Source: Lachnospiraceae bacterium (GTDB taxonomy: Bacteria > Bacillota > Clostridia > Lachnospirales > Lachnospiraceae). Taken from it: a stretch of DNA of 54,564 bases. The translations under genes and the position numbers were made by a program. The DNA is taken from contig JAGAKD010000249.1 in assembly GCA_017625815.1 (NCBI GenBank), positions 1 through 54,564 on the forward strand. Direction: 5' to 3'. The notes beneath the pieces are model-generated. The model made no database searches. It was not told where the DNA came from and saw only the letters and a program-made list of their open reading frames with translations. Positions 41,980 to 51,902 of this stretch are shown here, one piece after another (within the stretch, counting starts at the first letter, position 1; each line of letters begins with the position of its first letter).

Positions 41980-43584
41980 ATGGGCGAATGGTTCAAGCAA
42001 CTACCTGCTAAGATAGTTGAATTTTGGAACAAATATACAGCAAAACAGAAAACCTTGTTTTTATCTATTGTAGCAGCAGTTGTTATAACTTTAGTTGCGC
42101 TTATTATATTGCTTAATAGAACAGTGTACGCACCCCTAGCTACATATGAGGATCAAGCTACAGCAGCCGAAGCTGTTAATCTTCTTGAGGAAAATGGCTA
42201 TGAAGTTAGAATCTCTGATGATGCTTTATCTATTGAGGTGGCGGAAGATCAACTTTCTAGAGCAAGACTTCTGCTTGGAGAGAATGGTATTAGTACTATA
42301 ACTAATGACACAGATTATAATTGGTTATTTGACAATGGAATTAGTACAACAGATTCTGAGAGAAGACTTAAGGCTAAGATAAGTCTTCAATCAACCATGG
42401 AGATGGATATAAGGAGTATGGAGGGAGTTACTAAGGCTTCTGTAACTATCAACATTCCTGAGAGTACAAGCTCAATATATAGTAGTGAGGTTGAGCCATC
42501 TGTAAGTATTATGCTTACAATAAACAATGATTTCAAGGAAGAACAGGCACTTAGCATAGCTGAGTATGCTAAGAACTGTGTTGGAGCTAAGAATACTGAT
42601 AACATTACAATTATTGATAATAAGGGTAATCTTTTGTTTTCCCAGAATTCCACAACTGTTAATTCATCTAATGCCGTAGTTGCTATTAAACAGCAGGTTG
42701 AGGAATACTATAACAGCAAGCTTTGGAATCTTATGGTTAATTCAGGAGCTTATGATGAGGTATCTGTTTCTGCAAACCTTGATGTAACAGTATCTGAAGA
42801 ACATATACAGGATATTATGTACTATACTAATACTGATGAAGAGTATGGCCCTATCAATTCTCATTACTATTATCTTGCTGAGAATATCGATGGAACAGGT
42901 GGTGTAGTTGGTACAGATGCTAATGGTGAAGAGATAACAGATTATGATTTGTTAGATGATGCTTACGGAGAGTCAACACTTACACTCCTCAAACAGGATT
43001 ATATGACAAGTTCAACAACAACAACTACGGTTACACCAGTTGGTGAGGTTGATATGACTAATTCAAGTATGGCTATGTATCTTACTAAGTATGAGGTTTA
43101 TGATGAGGCAGAGATGAAGAAGCAGGGCTTGCTTGATGACATTACCTTTGATGAGTTTAAGGCAGCCAATTCGGAAGCTATAGAGACTATAAATGACGAG
43201 AATATGGTAGAGATGCTTTCTAGTGCTACAGGCATTAAGGCAGCTAACATATATGTAGTTGAGAGAGTGGTTCCTCTTTTCTATCCAGAAGAGAAAGAAC
43301 CTGTGCCGGTACAGAGCATTGTTTCTATAGTACTTGCGGTTATTATAGCATTATTACTTCTTTATGTTGTATTTAGAAGTATGAAGCCTGAAGAGGTTGT
43401 TGAGGTTGAACCAGAGCTTTCTGTTGAAGCTCTTCTTGCCACAACTAAGGAGAATCAAACTCTTGATGATATAGAGTTTAGTGATAATTCAGCCTCTAAG
43501 GCTATGATTGAGAAGTTTGTTGATGAGAATCCAGAGGCAGTTGCATCATTGCTTAGAAACTGGCTCAATGATGATTGGGAGTGA
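41980..43584 (+). CDS. fliF: Flagellar M-ring protein FliF
   Basis: A 534-residue MS-ring protein. Two membrane helices flank the periplasmic ring-building domains: one near residues 25-45 (TLFLSIVAAVVITLVALII), one near residues 444-464 (QSIVSIVLAVIIALLLLYVVF). The YscJ/FliF domain includes DSERRLKAKISLQSTMEMDI and ASVTINIPES. The C-terminal DDIEFSDN ... FVDENPEAVASLLRNWL tail is the FliG-binding segment. It is 6 bp before fliG. Confidence 0.96.
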   Translation: MGEWFKQLPAKIVEFWNKYTAKQKTLFLSIVAAVVITLVALIILLNRTVYAPLATYEDQATAAEAVNLLEENGYEVRISDDALSIEVAEDQLSRARLLLGENGISTITNDTDYNWLFDNGISTTDSERRLKAKISLQSTMEMDIRSMEGVTKASVTINIPESTSSIYSSEVEPSVSIMLTINNDFKEEQALSIAEYAKNCVGAKNTDNITIIDNKGNLLFSQNSTTVNSSNAVVAIKQQVEEYYNSKLWNLMVNSGAYDEVSVSANLDVTVSEEHIQDIMYYTNTDEEYGPINSHYYYLAENIDGTGGVVGTDANGEEITDYDLLDDAYGESTLTLLKQDYMTSSTTTTTVTPVGEVDMTNSSMAMYLTKYEVYDEAEMKKQGLLDDITFDEFKAANSEAIETINDENMVEMLSSATGIKAANIYVVERVVPLFYPEEKEPVPVQSIVSIVLAVIIALLLLYVVFRSMKPEEVVEVEPELSVEALLATTKENQTLDDIEFSDNSASKAMIEKFVDENPEAVASLLRNWLNDDWE

Positions 43585-43590
43585 TAGAAT

Positions 43591-44610
43591 ATGGCATTAA
43601 AAAGTTCTACAAGTGATATATCTGGTGTTCAGAAGGCTGCCGTACTTTTAATTGCTCTTGGTCCGGAGAGATCTTCACAGATATTTAAACATCTAAAAGA
43701 TGAAGAGATAGAGCAGCTCACATTAGAGATTGCCAACACTAAGAGTGTATCTCCAGATGTGAAGGACGATGTTATGGATGAGTTCTATGAGATTTGTCTT
43801 GCACAGCAGTACATAGCAGAGGGTGGTATTGCCTACGCTAAGGAGCTTCTTGATAAGGCTCTTGGTGAGGATAGAGCGAAGGCAGTTATTGGAAAGCTTA
43901 CAGCTTCTTTACAGGTTCGTCCTTTCGAGTTCGTAAGAAAGGCAGATGCAAGCCAGCTTTTAAACTTTATACAAGAAGAGCATCCACAGACAATTGCTCT
44001 TATTTTATCCTATTTGCCATCATCACAGGCTGCCGCTGTCGTAAGTGCATTAGCACCTGAGAAGCAGGCAGATGTTGCTAGAAGAATTGCTCTTATGGAC
44101 AGAACAAGTCCTGACGTTATCAAAGAGGTGGAAAAGGTATTGGAGAAGAAGCTTGCTTCCCTTGTAAATCAGGATTACACAATTGTTGGTGGTGTAGACT
44201 CTATTGTTAACATCCTCAACTCCGTTGATAGAAGTACAGAGAAACATATCATGGAGACTCTGGAAATCGAAGATCCAGAACTTGCAGACGAGATCAGAAG
44301 AAAAATGTTTGTATTCGAGGATATTCTTGTGCTTGATAACAGATCTATACAGACAGTTCTTCGCGAGGTTGATAACAACGAGCTTGCCATTGCTCTTAAG
44401 AATGCAAATGAAGATGTACAGAGAGTTATCTTTGATAACATTTCATCACGTCTTGCTACTATGATCAAAGAGGATATGGAATTTATGGGACCTGTTCGTC
44501 TTAAGGATGTTGAAGATGCACAGCAGAAGATTGTTAATATTATTAGAAAACTTGAAGATTCAGGAGAGATTGTCATTTCACGTGGTGGAGGTGACGAGAT
44601 AGTTGTCTAA
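43591..44610 (+). CDS. fliG: Flagellar motor switch protein FliG
   Basis: A 339-residue rotor switch protein. N-terminal GVQKAAVLLIALGPERSSQIFKHL, the middle-domain EEHPQTIALILSYLPSSQAA motif, and the C-terminal torque helix with charged residues (EDILVLDNRSIQTVLREV) are all present. Its end overlaps the TTG start of fliH by 8 bases. Confidence 0.97.
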   Translation: MALKSSTSDISGVQKAAVLLIALGPERSSQIFKHLKDEEIEQLTLEIANTKSVSPDVKDDVMDEFYEICLAQQYIAEGGIAYAKELLDKALGEDRAKAVIGKLTASLQVRPFEFVRKADASQLLNFIQEEHPQTIALILSYLPSSQAAAVVSALAPEKQADVARRIALMDRTSPDVIKEVEKVLEKKLASLVNQDYTIVGGVDSIVNILNSVDRSTEKHIMETLEIEDPELADEIRRKMFVFEDILVLDNRSIQTVLREVDNNELAIALKNANEDVQRVIFDNISSRLATMIKEDMEFMGPVRLKDVEDAQQKIVNIIRKLEDSGEIVISRGGGDEIVV

Positions 44611-45409
44611 TTTATTTAAATCAGGTTTTCAAGGTTTACAGAATATTTCTTCCGAACCCTTTGTAATTGACGTTAATAGCAGGGTTATAGAAAAACCAGC
44701 TAAGATAATACGTCCTTTAGAAGAACAAAATCAAGAGGAAGAAATTGAAGAAAATTCAGCGCAAGATGATGCTGTAAAAGAGGATTTAGCTAGCAAGGTT
44801 CTTTTAGATGATGCTATGGACATGGCAAAGACCCTTCGTGATGATGCTATGCTCAAGGCAGCTAAGATTATAGCTGATGCAGAGGCAGATGCTGAAAATA
44901 TCAGAGAAACTGCAAGACAAGAAGGCTATAATATTGGCTTAGAAGAAGGTAGTATGGAGGCTATGAAAAGAGCGGATAACTACCTTGCTAATATGCAAAA
45001 AGAACAGGAAGAATTTATAGCCAAGCAGGATGCTATGCTTGAAGAAGCAGTTATAGATAGAGAACATAAGCTTATTGATTTATCTTGTGCTCTTATTGAA
45101 AAAGTAACTGGCATATTGGTAAGAGATTATAAACCTGTTATGTTACATATGATTAATTCAGCTCTAAACGAAGTTGAAACTAGCAAAAAATTTGTTATCA
45201 AAGTATCAGAGGAAAATTATTCTTACGTGGAGGATAACAAGGAAAGATTAGTTGGAGCTGGTAATCCAAACATTGAAATAGAGATATACGGCGACTCTAG
45301 ATTAGATCAACAGCAATGTATTATTGAAACAGATAGTGGTATCATTGATCTATCAATGGATATTCAGACACGTAATCTTATAACAGCAATAAAGCTTCTA
45401 AGTGATTAG
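44603..45409 (+). CDS. fliH: Flagellar assembly protein FliH
   Basis: A 268-residue FliH, regulator of the export ATPase FliI. The middle has a long charged coiled coil (residues about 60-160, with many DDAM, EAD and RQEG heptad-like repeats). The C-terminal FliH/YscL domain follows (LIDLSCALIEKVTGILVRDY ... QQCIIETDSGIIDLSMDIQ). The start is TTG at 44603, overlapping fliG. A hairpin follows the gene before fliI. Confidence 0.93.
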   Translation: MSNLFKSGFQGLQNISSEPFVIDVNSRVIEKPAKIIRPLEEQNQEEEIEENSAQDDAVKEDLASKVLLDDAMDMAKTLRDDAMLKAAKIIADAEADAENIRETARQEGYNIGLEEGSMEAMKRADNYLANMQKEQEEFIAKQDAMLEEAVIDREHKLIDLSCALIEKVTGILVRDYKPVMLHMINSALNEVETSKKFVIKVSEENYSYVEDNKERLVGAGNPNIEIEIYGDSRLDQQQCIIETDSGIIDLSMDIQTRNLITAIKLLSD

Positions 45410-45425
45410 AGGAAGAAGTATAATA

Positions 45426-45447
45426 TCCCCGGTTTTTTAATCGGGGA
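45426..45447 (+). terminator. Small GC-rich hairpin between fliH and fliI
   Basis: TCCCCG (45426-45431) pairs with CGGGGA (45442-45447) around a 10-base T-rich loop and is followed by ATTTTAC. It looks like a weak intrinsic terminator or attenuator inside the operon, in a 60-bp gap where neighbouring gaps are shorter. It could set lower expression of downstream genes. Confidence 0.5.
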
Positions 45448-45471
45448 ATTTTACAATAAATGGAGAATAAT

Positions 45472-46782
45472 ATGATAAAGGAATTTAACATAGAAAAATA
45501 CAATTCATTATTGTTTAAGGATTACACTGCTCATTATGGAAAGGTAAGCAAGGTGGTTGGTTTGACAGTTGAATCTGTTGGTCCCCCAGCTAAGCTTAAT
45601 GATTTGTGTCAAATTATTTCCAAAGATGGTCAGACAGAGGTTATGGCTGAGGTGGTTGGCTTTAGAGACAACAAGGTTTTACTTATGCCATATGATTCTG
45701 TTGATGGAATTGGACTTGGGGCCACGGTAAAGAATACGAACGGTGTACTTTCTGTTAAGGTTGGAGATCATCTTCTTGGTAGAGTACTTGATGGAATTGG
45801 TAGACCAATGGACGGGAAGTCTTTAGAGTCAGATATAGAATATCCTATAGATGCAGCATCGCCAGATCCGCTTAAGAGAAAGCTTATAAGCGAGGTTTTG
45901 CCACTTGGTGTTAAGGCGGTTGATGGACTTTTAACACTGGGAAAAGGACAGAGAATAGGAATATTTGCTGGTAGTGGTGTTGGTAAAAGTACGCTTCTTG
46001 GTATGTTTGCCAGAAACACAAAAGCAGATATAAATGTAATTGCTCTTATTGGAGAGCGAGGTAGAGAGGTTGGAGAATTCATTGAACGTGACCTTGGTGA
46101 AGAAGGTATGAAGCGTTCAGTTTTGGTTATTGCTACATCGGATAAGCCAGCGCTTATTCGTAATAAAGCGGCTAAAACTGCTACAGCAATAGCAGAGTAT
46201 TTTAGAGACCAAGGAAAAGATGTACTTCTTATGATGGACTCACTAACTCGATTTTCTATGGCACAACGAGAGATAGGTCTTGCTTCAGGTGAGCCCCCTG
46301 TAACTAGAGGTTATCCACCTTCGGTATATTCTGAGCTACCTAAGCTTCTTGAGAGAGCAGGAAATACATATAAGGGTTCTATAACAGGACTTTATACAGT
46401 CCTTGTTGATGGTGATGATTTTAATGAGCCTATTACGGATACAGCTAGAGGTATCCTTGATGGTCACATAGTTCTTTCTAGAAAACTGGGACATAAAAAT
46501 CATTATCCTGCCATAGATGTGTTGGCAAGTATTTCAAGATGTATGAGTGCCATTGCAACATCAGAACATAAAACCTTAGCAGGAAAACTAAAAAATGTTC
46601 TTGCCACCTATAGTGATGCAGAGGATTTGATTAATATAGGTGCATATCGTTCTGGCTCTAATAAGGATATAGATTTTGCTATAACAAAGATTGATAAAGT
46701 AAATGAATTCCTTATGCAAGATGTGAATTCAAAGTATTTGTTTGATGATGAAATCAAACTTTTGGAGCAGATTTTTGAATAA
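45472..46782 (+). CDS. fliI: Flagellar protein export ATPase FliI
   Basis: A 436-residue F1-beta-like ATPase powering flagellar export. Walker A is FAGSGVGKST near residue 165, followed by the GERGREVGEFIERDLGEEG block, Walker B DVLLMMDSLTRFSMAQREIGLA, and PPSVYSELPKLLERAG. I start at 45472 because GGAG lies 6 bases upstream; ATG at 45460 is in frame but lacks a ribosome site. fliJ follows after 16 bp. Confidence 0.96.
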   Translation: MIKEFNIEKYNSLLFKDYTAHYGKVSKVVGLTVESVGPPAKLNDLCQIISKDGQTEVMAEVVGFRDNKVLLMPYDSVDGIGLGATVKNTNGVLSVKVGDHLLGRVLDGIGRPMDGKSLESDIEYPIDAASPDPLKRKLISEVLPLGVKAVDGLLTLGKGQRIGIFAGSGVGKSTLLGMFARNTKADINVIALIGERGREVGEFIERDLGEEGMKRSVLVIATSDKPALIRNKAAKTATAIAEYFRDQGKDVLLMMDSLTRFSMAQREIGLASGEPPVTRGYPPSVYSELPKLLERAGNTYKGSITGLYTVLVDGDDFNEPITDTARGILDGHIVLSRKLGHKNHYPAIDVLASISRCMSAIATSEHKTLAGKLKNVLATYSDAEDLINIGAYRSGSNKDIDFAITKIDKVNEFLMQDVNSKYLFDDEIKLLEQIFE

Positions 46783-46798
46783 ATAAGCGGGTGATTAT

Positions 46799-47257
46799 TT
46801 GGCTAAGTTTTTATATAGAATGCAGAATATTCTTGATATCAAATATAAGTTAGAAGATTCTGCAAAACAAGAATATGCTGAAGCAAGAATACGATTAAAT
46901 GAAGAAGAAGAAAAGCTTGAAGCATTGAAGATAAGAAAAAATGAATATTACATCCAATATCAAAATGCCATACAGGGTAATTTGGACTTTCTTAAAATCG
47001 AAGAGCTTGCCAATGCAATGGATATAATGGATGAGATGATTGCCCTTCAAAATGAAATGGTAAAAAAACGTAATAAAGAGCTTGAGAAGGCAAGGGCAAA
47101 GCTTAATCAGGTAATGCAAGAGCGCAAGATGCATGAAAAGCTTAAAGAAAAGCAATTTGATGAATTTGTGGTTGAGCTTAATGCACAGGAAAATAAGGAA
47201 ACTGATGAGGTAGTTAGCTACCAATACAATAATTCTGAAAGTGAATCGGAGGAATAG
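46799..47257 (+). CDS. fliJ: Flagellar export protein FliJ
   Basis: A 152-residue, almost fully coiled-coil protein rich in Glu, Lys and Asn, with the FliJ start FLYRMQNILDIKYKLEDSAKQEYAEAR. FliJ works with FliI and the export gate. The start is TTG at 46799 with a weak GCGGGTG upstream. The next gene begins 2 bp after its stop. Confidence 0.9.
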   Translation: MAKFLYRMQNILDIKYKLEDSAKQEYAEARIRLNEEEEKLEALKIRKNEYYIQYQNAIQGNLDFLKIEELANAMDIMDEMIALQNEMVKKRNKELEKARAKLNQVMQERKMHEKLKEKQFDEFVVELNAQENKETDEVVSYQYNNSESESEE

Positions 47258-47259
47258 GT

Positions 47260-47985
47260 ATGCCAAGGGATAAAGAAAAAAAAGAAGGCGGTTTAAAGGG
47301 TACAGGTATTTTAATCATAATACTAATGATAACAACATTTTTGTCAGTTATGGCGTTGCTTATCAAATGTGATGTTGGAGGGTTTGGTACTTCTATTAGA
47401 CCTGCATTGAAAAATATTCCTGTTATAAAATGGATATTACCAGCAGCATCTGATGAAGAAGTTGCTATTGAGAATGATTATCCTTACGATACTTTAGAAG
47501 AGGCTCTTGCTCAGATAGCAGTGCTTGATGCAGCCAATGCAAGTAAGGATGCAGAAATCGTTTCTTTAAATGATAGAGTAGTTGAATTAGAGGCAGAAGT
47601 GACACGATTATCAGCCTATGAAGCAGCTCAAATTGAATTTGAACAAGAAAAAAGTGAATTTTATGATGAAATAGTCTATGGAGAATCGGCACCAGAGACC
47701 GATATATATATAGAGTGGTACAATTCAATTGATGCAGAACACGCAGAGGAGATATACAGAGAGATTATAGAATCCAACCAAGCTGATGCAGAGATAGTAG
47801 AGCTTGCTGAAGCCTATGAAGCTATGGAACCATCTGCAGCGGCTGATATTTTAGAAAGCATGGACGATGATTTGGATACTGTAGCACTCATTATGAACAA
47901 TATGACCCCAGAGGGTAGAGGAAAAGTTCTTGCTGCAATGGAGCCAGATTTTGCTGCACTTGTTACAAAGAAACTTATTCCTTAA
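47260..47985 (+). CDS. MotE-like flagellar protein with MgtE intracellular-domain repeat
   Basis: A 241-residue protein with one membrane helix near residues 14-38 (GTGILIIILMITTFLSVMALLI), a coiled-coil segment (residues about 80-130), and a C-terminal MgtE-N/MotE-like domain (YEAMEPSAAADILESMDDDLDTVALIMNNMTPEGRGKVLAAMEP). Proteins at this operon place in Clostridia and in Rhizobiales are linked to stator or FliK-related functions. The exact role here is inferred. It lies between fliJ and fliK with a GGAGGAATAGG ribosome site. Confidence 0.85.
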   Translation: MPRDKEKKEGGLKGTGILIIILMITTFLSVMALLIKCDVGGFGTSIRPALKNIPVIKWILPAASDEEVAIENDYPYDTLEEALAQIAVLDAANASKDAEIVSLNDRVVELEAEVTRLSAYEAAQIEFEQEKSEFYDEIVYGESAPETDIYIEWYNSIDAEHAEEIYREIIESNQADAEIVELAEAYEAMEPSAAADILESMDDDLDTVALIMNNMTPEGRGKVLAAMEPDFAALVTKKLIP

Positions 47986-48021
47986 CCATATATTAAAAAT
48001 ATTATGAAAGGAGGAAACGAG

Positions 48022-49476
48022 ATGATAATGCCTATATCAGCAAGCGGAATTGGTAATATGGATATTTCCACATCATCAGCATCTAAGGCAAAGCAGAAGG
48101 CAGAAGAAAAAGCTATGGATGCGTTTGCCAGTCTTATGAATATGACAGCTTCAAATGATGATACTCAGGTAATGGATGTTCAGGAAACTTCAGATGTTTC
48201 TACTAAGACAGATGCAGTTGAGGAAGTGGCAGATACATATGATACCAAGACAGAAAACAAATACGCAGTAAAAGAAACCGATACATCTAGTAACACAAAT
48301 GATAATTATCAGAAAGCAGAAGATAATGCTAAAGTAGAGCAGGTTGAACAAAAAGTTAACAATGAAATTGAAGATACAACTGTAATTCAAGCAGTCGAAG
48401 TTTTACAGGCAGTAGAACAGCTTATTGTAGAAGAGCTTAATATTACACCAGAAGAGCTTGATACGTTGTTACAGGATATGAATCTTAGCTTAGAGGATTT
48501 GCTTAATCCAGCCAATATGAAAGAATTCATATTACAGCTCAATAATAGCACTAATGTAGACCTTCTAATCAACGAAGATTTAGCAACTCTTGTTAATGAC
48601 GTTTGTGCAAAGGTAGAGAATTTACTTGCAGAATTTGAGGTTACTGATGTAACAGAGTTTGCATCACTTGTAAAAGAGATTAGTGATAAGATAGATGAAT
48701 ATCTTAACACTAACACTGTAGTTAACGAGGATGAGCAGGTTGTGGTAGATGATAATCTTGTTCCAGTAACTGAGGAAGCTTCAGAGGAAGTTGTAAAGGT
48801 AGAGGTGACAAAGGAAAATCAGTCAACAAATAATGCTGAAAATGTTATGAAATCTACTGAGGATGCCGATATAACTATTAGTGATACAGAAAACAACCAA
48901 CAGACTGGCGAGTTCACAAGTAAGGATAACAGCTCAAATACAGTGGTAAATAACCTTAATCAGGCTATCGACAATGCAGTGACCCAAAACGGTGTTGAGG
49001 GTGTAGCAGCATATACAGATGCAGTTCAGGAAGCAGATATAATCAGACAGATTATAGATGATATCAAGGTTCATTTATCAAAAGATACAACTTCAATTGA
49101 GGTTCAGCTCAATCCAGAAAACCTTGGTAAGGTACAGATTAGTGTAGCTGCAAAAGATGGAGTTATGCAGGCACAGATTATTGCAGAGACTGAGGCTGCT
49201 AAAAATGCTATCGAAAATAGCATAGCTGTCTTAAAAGAGAACTTCAATAATCAGGATCTTAAGGTTGAGGCTATCGAAGTTATGGTTGCAACATATGATT
49301 TCTTTAGCAAGGGTCAAGAGGAACAGTATCAAGAAAATGAGCAGAGTGCATCATCTACAAAGATTGGAGCTATTAATTTAGATGAAGGTCTCATAGAAGA
49401 TGAGATTTCAGAAGAGGAACAGCTTCAAGTAGAGATTATGAAGTCAAAAGGAAATCGAGTAAGCTATTCTATATAG
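48022..49476 (+). CDS. fliK: Flagellar hook-length control protein FliK
   Basis: A 484-residue secreted ruler protein. The long acidic, Asn- and Val-rich N-terminal and middle part (residues about 1-330) is low in complexity. The conserved C-terminal switch domain (TSIEVQLNPENLGKVQISVAAKDGVMQAQIIAETEAAKNAIENSI) identifies it. I start at 48022 because AAAGGAGG lies 7 bases upstream; an ATG at 48004 would include the ribosome site in the gene. Ends 18 bp before flgD. Confidence 0.93.
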   Translation: MIMPISASGIGNMDISTSSASKAKQKAEEKAMDAFASLMNMTASNDDTQVMDVQETSDVSTKTDAVEEVADTYDTKTENKYAVKETDTSSNTNDNYQKAEDNAKVEQVEQKVNNEIEDTTVIQAVEVLQAVEQLIVEELNITPEELDTLLQDMNLSLEDLLNPANMKEFILQLNNSTNVDLLINEDLATLVNDVCAKVENLLAEFEVTDVTEFASLVKEISDKIDEYLNTNTVVNEDEQVVVDDNLVPVTEEASEEVVKVEVTKENQSTNNAENVMKSTEDADITISDTENNQQTGEFTSKDNSSNTVVNNLNQAIDNAVTQNGVEGVAAYTDAVQEADIIRQIIDDIKVHLSKDTTSIEVQLNPENLGKVQISVAAKDGVMQAQIIAETEAAKNAIENSIAVLKENFNNQDLKVEAIEVMVATYDFFSKGQEEQYQENEQSASSTKIGAINLDEGLIEDEISEEEQLQVEIMKSKGNRVSYSI

Positions 49477-49494
49477 CTAGAAAGGAGGAATGTT

Positions 49495-50001
49495 ATGGCA
49501 GATTCAGCAATTAGTAGCATTACATCAGCATCTTCAAACTACATACCATCAGCTAAGGAAGAAGCGCCAGCCAATGAGCTTGATAAAAATGCTTTTTTAC
49601 AGCTTTTAGTAGCGCAGATGCAGTATCAGGATCCACTTAATCCTGGAGATAGTACACAGTATATGTCACAGCTTGCACAGTATTCATCACTTGAGGCAAC
49701 TATGAACATAAGCTCAACTCTTGAAAAGGGTAATGCACTTAATCTTGTTGGTGAATATGTAATTATGAACACAACAGATTCAGCAGGTAATTCATCACAG
49801 ATTAGTGGACTTGTAGAGTATGCAACTGTAAAAGATGGCGAAACATTACTATCAATTAACAATCAATACTATCCAGCAGAGGATTTAGATTCTGTTGTTG
49901 ATTATGACTATTATTTATACCTTAAGGATCAGGCTTCTAACGGAAACTTATCAGAGGATGGTCTTGAATCAGGTAAGAAGGACGAGACAACTACTGAATA
50001 G
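49495..50001 (+). CDS. flgD: Flagellar hook assembly protein FlgD
   Basis: A 168-residue hook-cap protein. The N-terminal LDKNAFLQLLVAQMQYQDPLNPGDSTQYMSQLAQYSSLEAT (residues about 28-69) is diagnostic. The product is shorter than enteric FlgD (231) because the C-terminal domain is reduced, as often in Clostridia. Ribosome site AAAGGAGG. Confidence 0.95.
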   Translation: MADSAISSITSASSNYIPSAKEEAPANELDKNAFLQLLVAQMQYQDPLNPGDSTQYMSQLAQYSSLEATMNISSTLEKGNALNLVGEYVIMNTTDSAGNSSQISGLVEYATVKDGETLLSINNQYYPAEDLDSVVDYDYYLYLKDQASNGNLSEDGLESGKKDETTTE

Positions 50002-50012
50002 GAGGGATGGAT

Positions 50013-50399
50013 ATGAACAATTTTGATTCTAGAATCCTTTCCATAGAACAGGCAGCCGGGTTATTTCTTAATACGAGCAATAAGACCCAAGCGAATTCTT
50101 CAGTAGAAGGACAAATTTCATTTCAAGATATTTTAGCGGAAAAGAGTGGCGAGGTTAGATTCTCAAAGCATGCTAATCAAAGACTTGAAAGTAGAAACAT
50201 TAGATTGTCAGATACTCAGATGGATAGACTAAGTCATGGTATCAGTCAGGCCAGAGGAAAAAGTATAAATGAATCCCTGGTTATGATGGACAATCTAGCA
50301 TTTATTGTTAATATCAAGAATAACACAGTTGTAACTGCCCTTGAACAGGGAGAAGAAGGAAATGTATTCACAAACATTGATGGAGCAGTAATAGTTTAA
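50013..50399 (+). CDS. TIGR02530 family flagellar operon protein
   Basis: A 128-residue protein of the uncharacterised TIGR02530 ('flg_new') family found between flgD and flgE in Firmicutes. The identifying core is SGEVRFSKHANQRLESRNIRLS followed by MDNLAFIVNIKNNTVVTAL. ATG at 50013 is preferred, as the GGAGGG ends directly before the ATG at 50007. It is followed by two tandem hairpins and flgE. The molecular role is unknown; a hook-assembly function is implied by position. Confidence 0.9.
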   Translation: MNNFDSRILSIEQAAGLFLNTSNKTQANSSVEGQISFQDILAEKSGEVRFSKHANQRLESRNIRLSDTQMDRLSHGISQARGKSINESLVMMDNLAFIVNIKNNTVVTALEQGEEGNVFTNIDGAVIV

Positions 50400-50448
50400 C
50401 AGCCGGACCTATATGGAGGCTGTAATCCCCGAATGACAGAAGGGATTA
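50400..50448 (+). other. Two tandem hairpins before flgE
   Basis: CAGCC (50400-50404) pairs with GGCTG (50418-50422), and immediately afterwards TAATCCC (50423-50429) pairs with GGGATTA (50442-50448). They fill the 78-bp gap before flgE. The second is followed by GATTTTATT, so partial termination or RNA processing to set hook-protein level is possible. Confidence 0.5.
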
Positions 50449-50477
50449 GATTTTATTCGAAGTGGAGGTCGAACATT

Positions 50478-51887
50478 ATGATGAGATCACTTTATTCTGG
50501 TGTTGCAGGTCTTAAGACTCACCAGACAAAGATGGACGTAATTGGTAACAATATTGCAAACGTAAATACAATGGGCTTCAAGTCCTCAACAGTTCTTTTT
50601 AGAGATGTTTTATACCAAACAACAGCTAATGCAACAGGTGGTACTCCTACAACAGGTGGTACTAATGCATCACAGATTGGTCTTGGTACAAAGGTATCTT
50701 CAATATCAACATCTATGACAGACAACGGTGCTGCACAGAGTACCAACAATCCTTACGATTTGATGTTAAATGGCGAGAGCTTCTTTATCATCAGTCGTGG
50801 TGGTTCAAATTGCTTTACAAAGGTTGGTTCATTTGGTGTAGATGGTTCAGGTTGTCTTGTTACAAGCCATGGTTATCAGGTTATGGGTTGGCAGGTTGAC
50901 CCAGAGAATCCAACACAGATTAAGAAGGATACAGTTTCAGCACTTTACCCTGAATCTGAGGAGAATCTTGTATCATCACCAGAGCAGACATCAGCAACAT
51001 ATATGACTGGTAATATTGACTTTACAGACCCAGATTTAACATCTGTAGATGGTAAATACATATCTGTTTCAATTTATGATGCTCTTGGTTATCCTTACAC
51101 AGCTAAGTTTAAGCTCACTATGGATGAAAATCAGCCAGATAAATCCCTTTACAATTTAGAGATTTTATCTGTGAAGGACTCTAACAATGTGGAGATTCTT
51201 GGAGCAGATGATGCTTCTACTCCAGATGTAGAAGAGGGTGGATATACAGCAACCATAGCTGGAGCTAATTCTATTCAGCTTAAGTTTAATGCTGATACAG
51301 GTAGATTTGAGTACGCTGGAACACCGGATCAGACTGAGGCATTATTTGAGATTAAGCCAATTGATAATAACTTAAAGGGTGATGTATTTTCATCTGTTAT
51401 CAATGGAGAGAGAGTAGATGGTATTACAGTTGACTTCTCAAATCTTACAAGATTTGAGTCAGATGGTAATGCTACAGCTAAGATGGTAAGAGGAGCTACA
51501 GATTCTACTCGTGGTGGTAGATCAATGGGTAAACTTAACGATGTAAGTATCGATACAGCAGGTATGATTTATGGTGTATATAGCAATGGTGAGACAAAGC
51601 TATTAGGTCAGATTGCAGTAGCTACATTTGACAACCCTATGGCTCTTGAAGCTGTTGGTGACAGTATGTATGTTACAACACAGAACTCAGGATACTTTGA
51701 TGGTATTGGTTCAGCTGTAAATGAAGACGGTGGAACAATGTCACAGGGAGTTCTCGAAATGTCAAATGTTGACTTGTCAGCAGAGTTTACTGAGATGATT
51801 ACAACACAGAGAGGTTTCCAGGCTAACTCAAGAATTATAACAACATCAGACTCTATGCTTGAAGAGTTAGTAAACCTTAAGAGATAA
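50478..51887 (+). CDS. flgE: Flagellar hook protein FlgE
   Basis: A 469-residue hook protein. N-terminal MRSLYSGVAGLKTHQTKMDVIGNNIANVNTMGFKSS and C-terminal QGVLEMSNVDLSAEFTEMITTQRGFQANSRIITTSDSMLEEL form the conserved coiled-coil ends; the middle is the variable outer domain. The start at 50478 (or 50481) follows GTGGAGG. It ends 15 bp before a terminator hairpin, the last gene of the first flagellar transcription unit. Confidence 0.95.
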   Translation: MMRSLYSGVAGLKTHQTKMDVIGNNIANVNTMGFKSSTVLFRDVLYQTTANATGGTPTTGGTNASQIGLGTKVSSISTSMTDNGAAQSTNNPYDLMLNGESFFIISRGGSNCFTKVGSFGVDGSGCLVTSHGYQVMGWQVDPENPTQIKKDTVSALYPESEENLVSSPEQTSATYMTGNIDFTDPDLTSVDGKYISVSIYDALGYPYTAKFKLTMDENQPDKSLYNLEILSVKDSNNVEILGADDASTPDVEEGGYTATIAGANSIQLKFNADTGRFEYAGTPDQTEALFEIKPIDNNLKGDVFSSVINGERVDGITVDFSNLTRFESDGNATAKMVRGATDSTRGGRSMGKLNDVSIDTAGMIYGVYSNGETKLLGQIAVATFDNPMALEAVGDSMYVTTQNSGYFDGIGSAVNEDGGTMSQGVLEMSNVDLSAEFTEMITTQRGFQANSRIITTSDSMLEELVNLKR

Positions 51888-51902
51888 TACATATTCTTTT
51901 AT

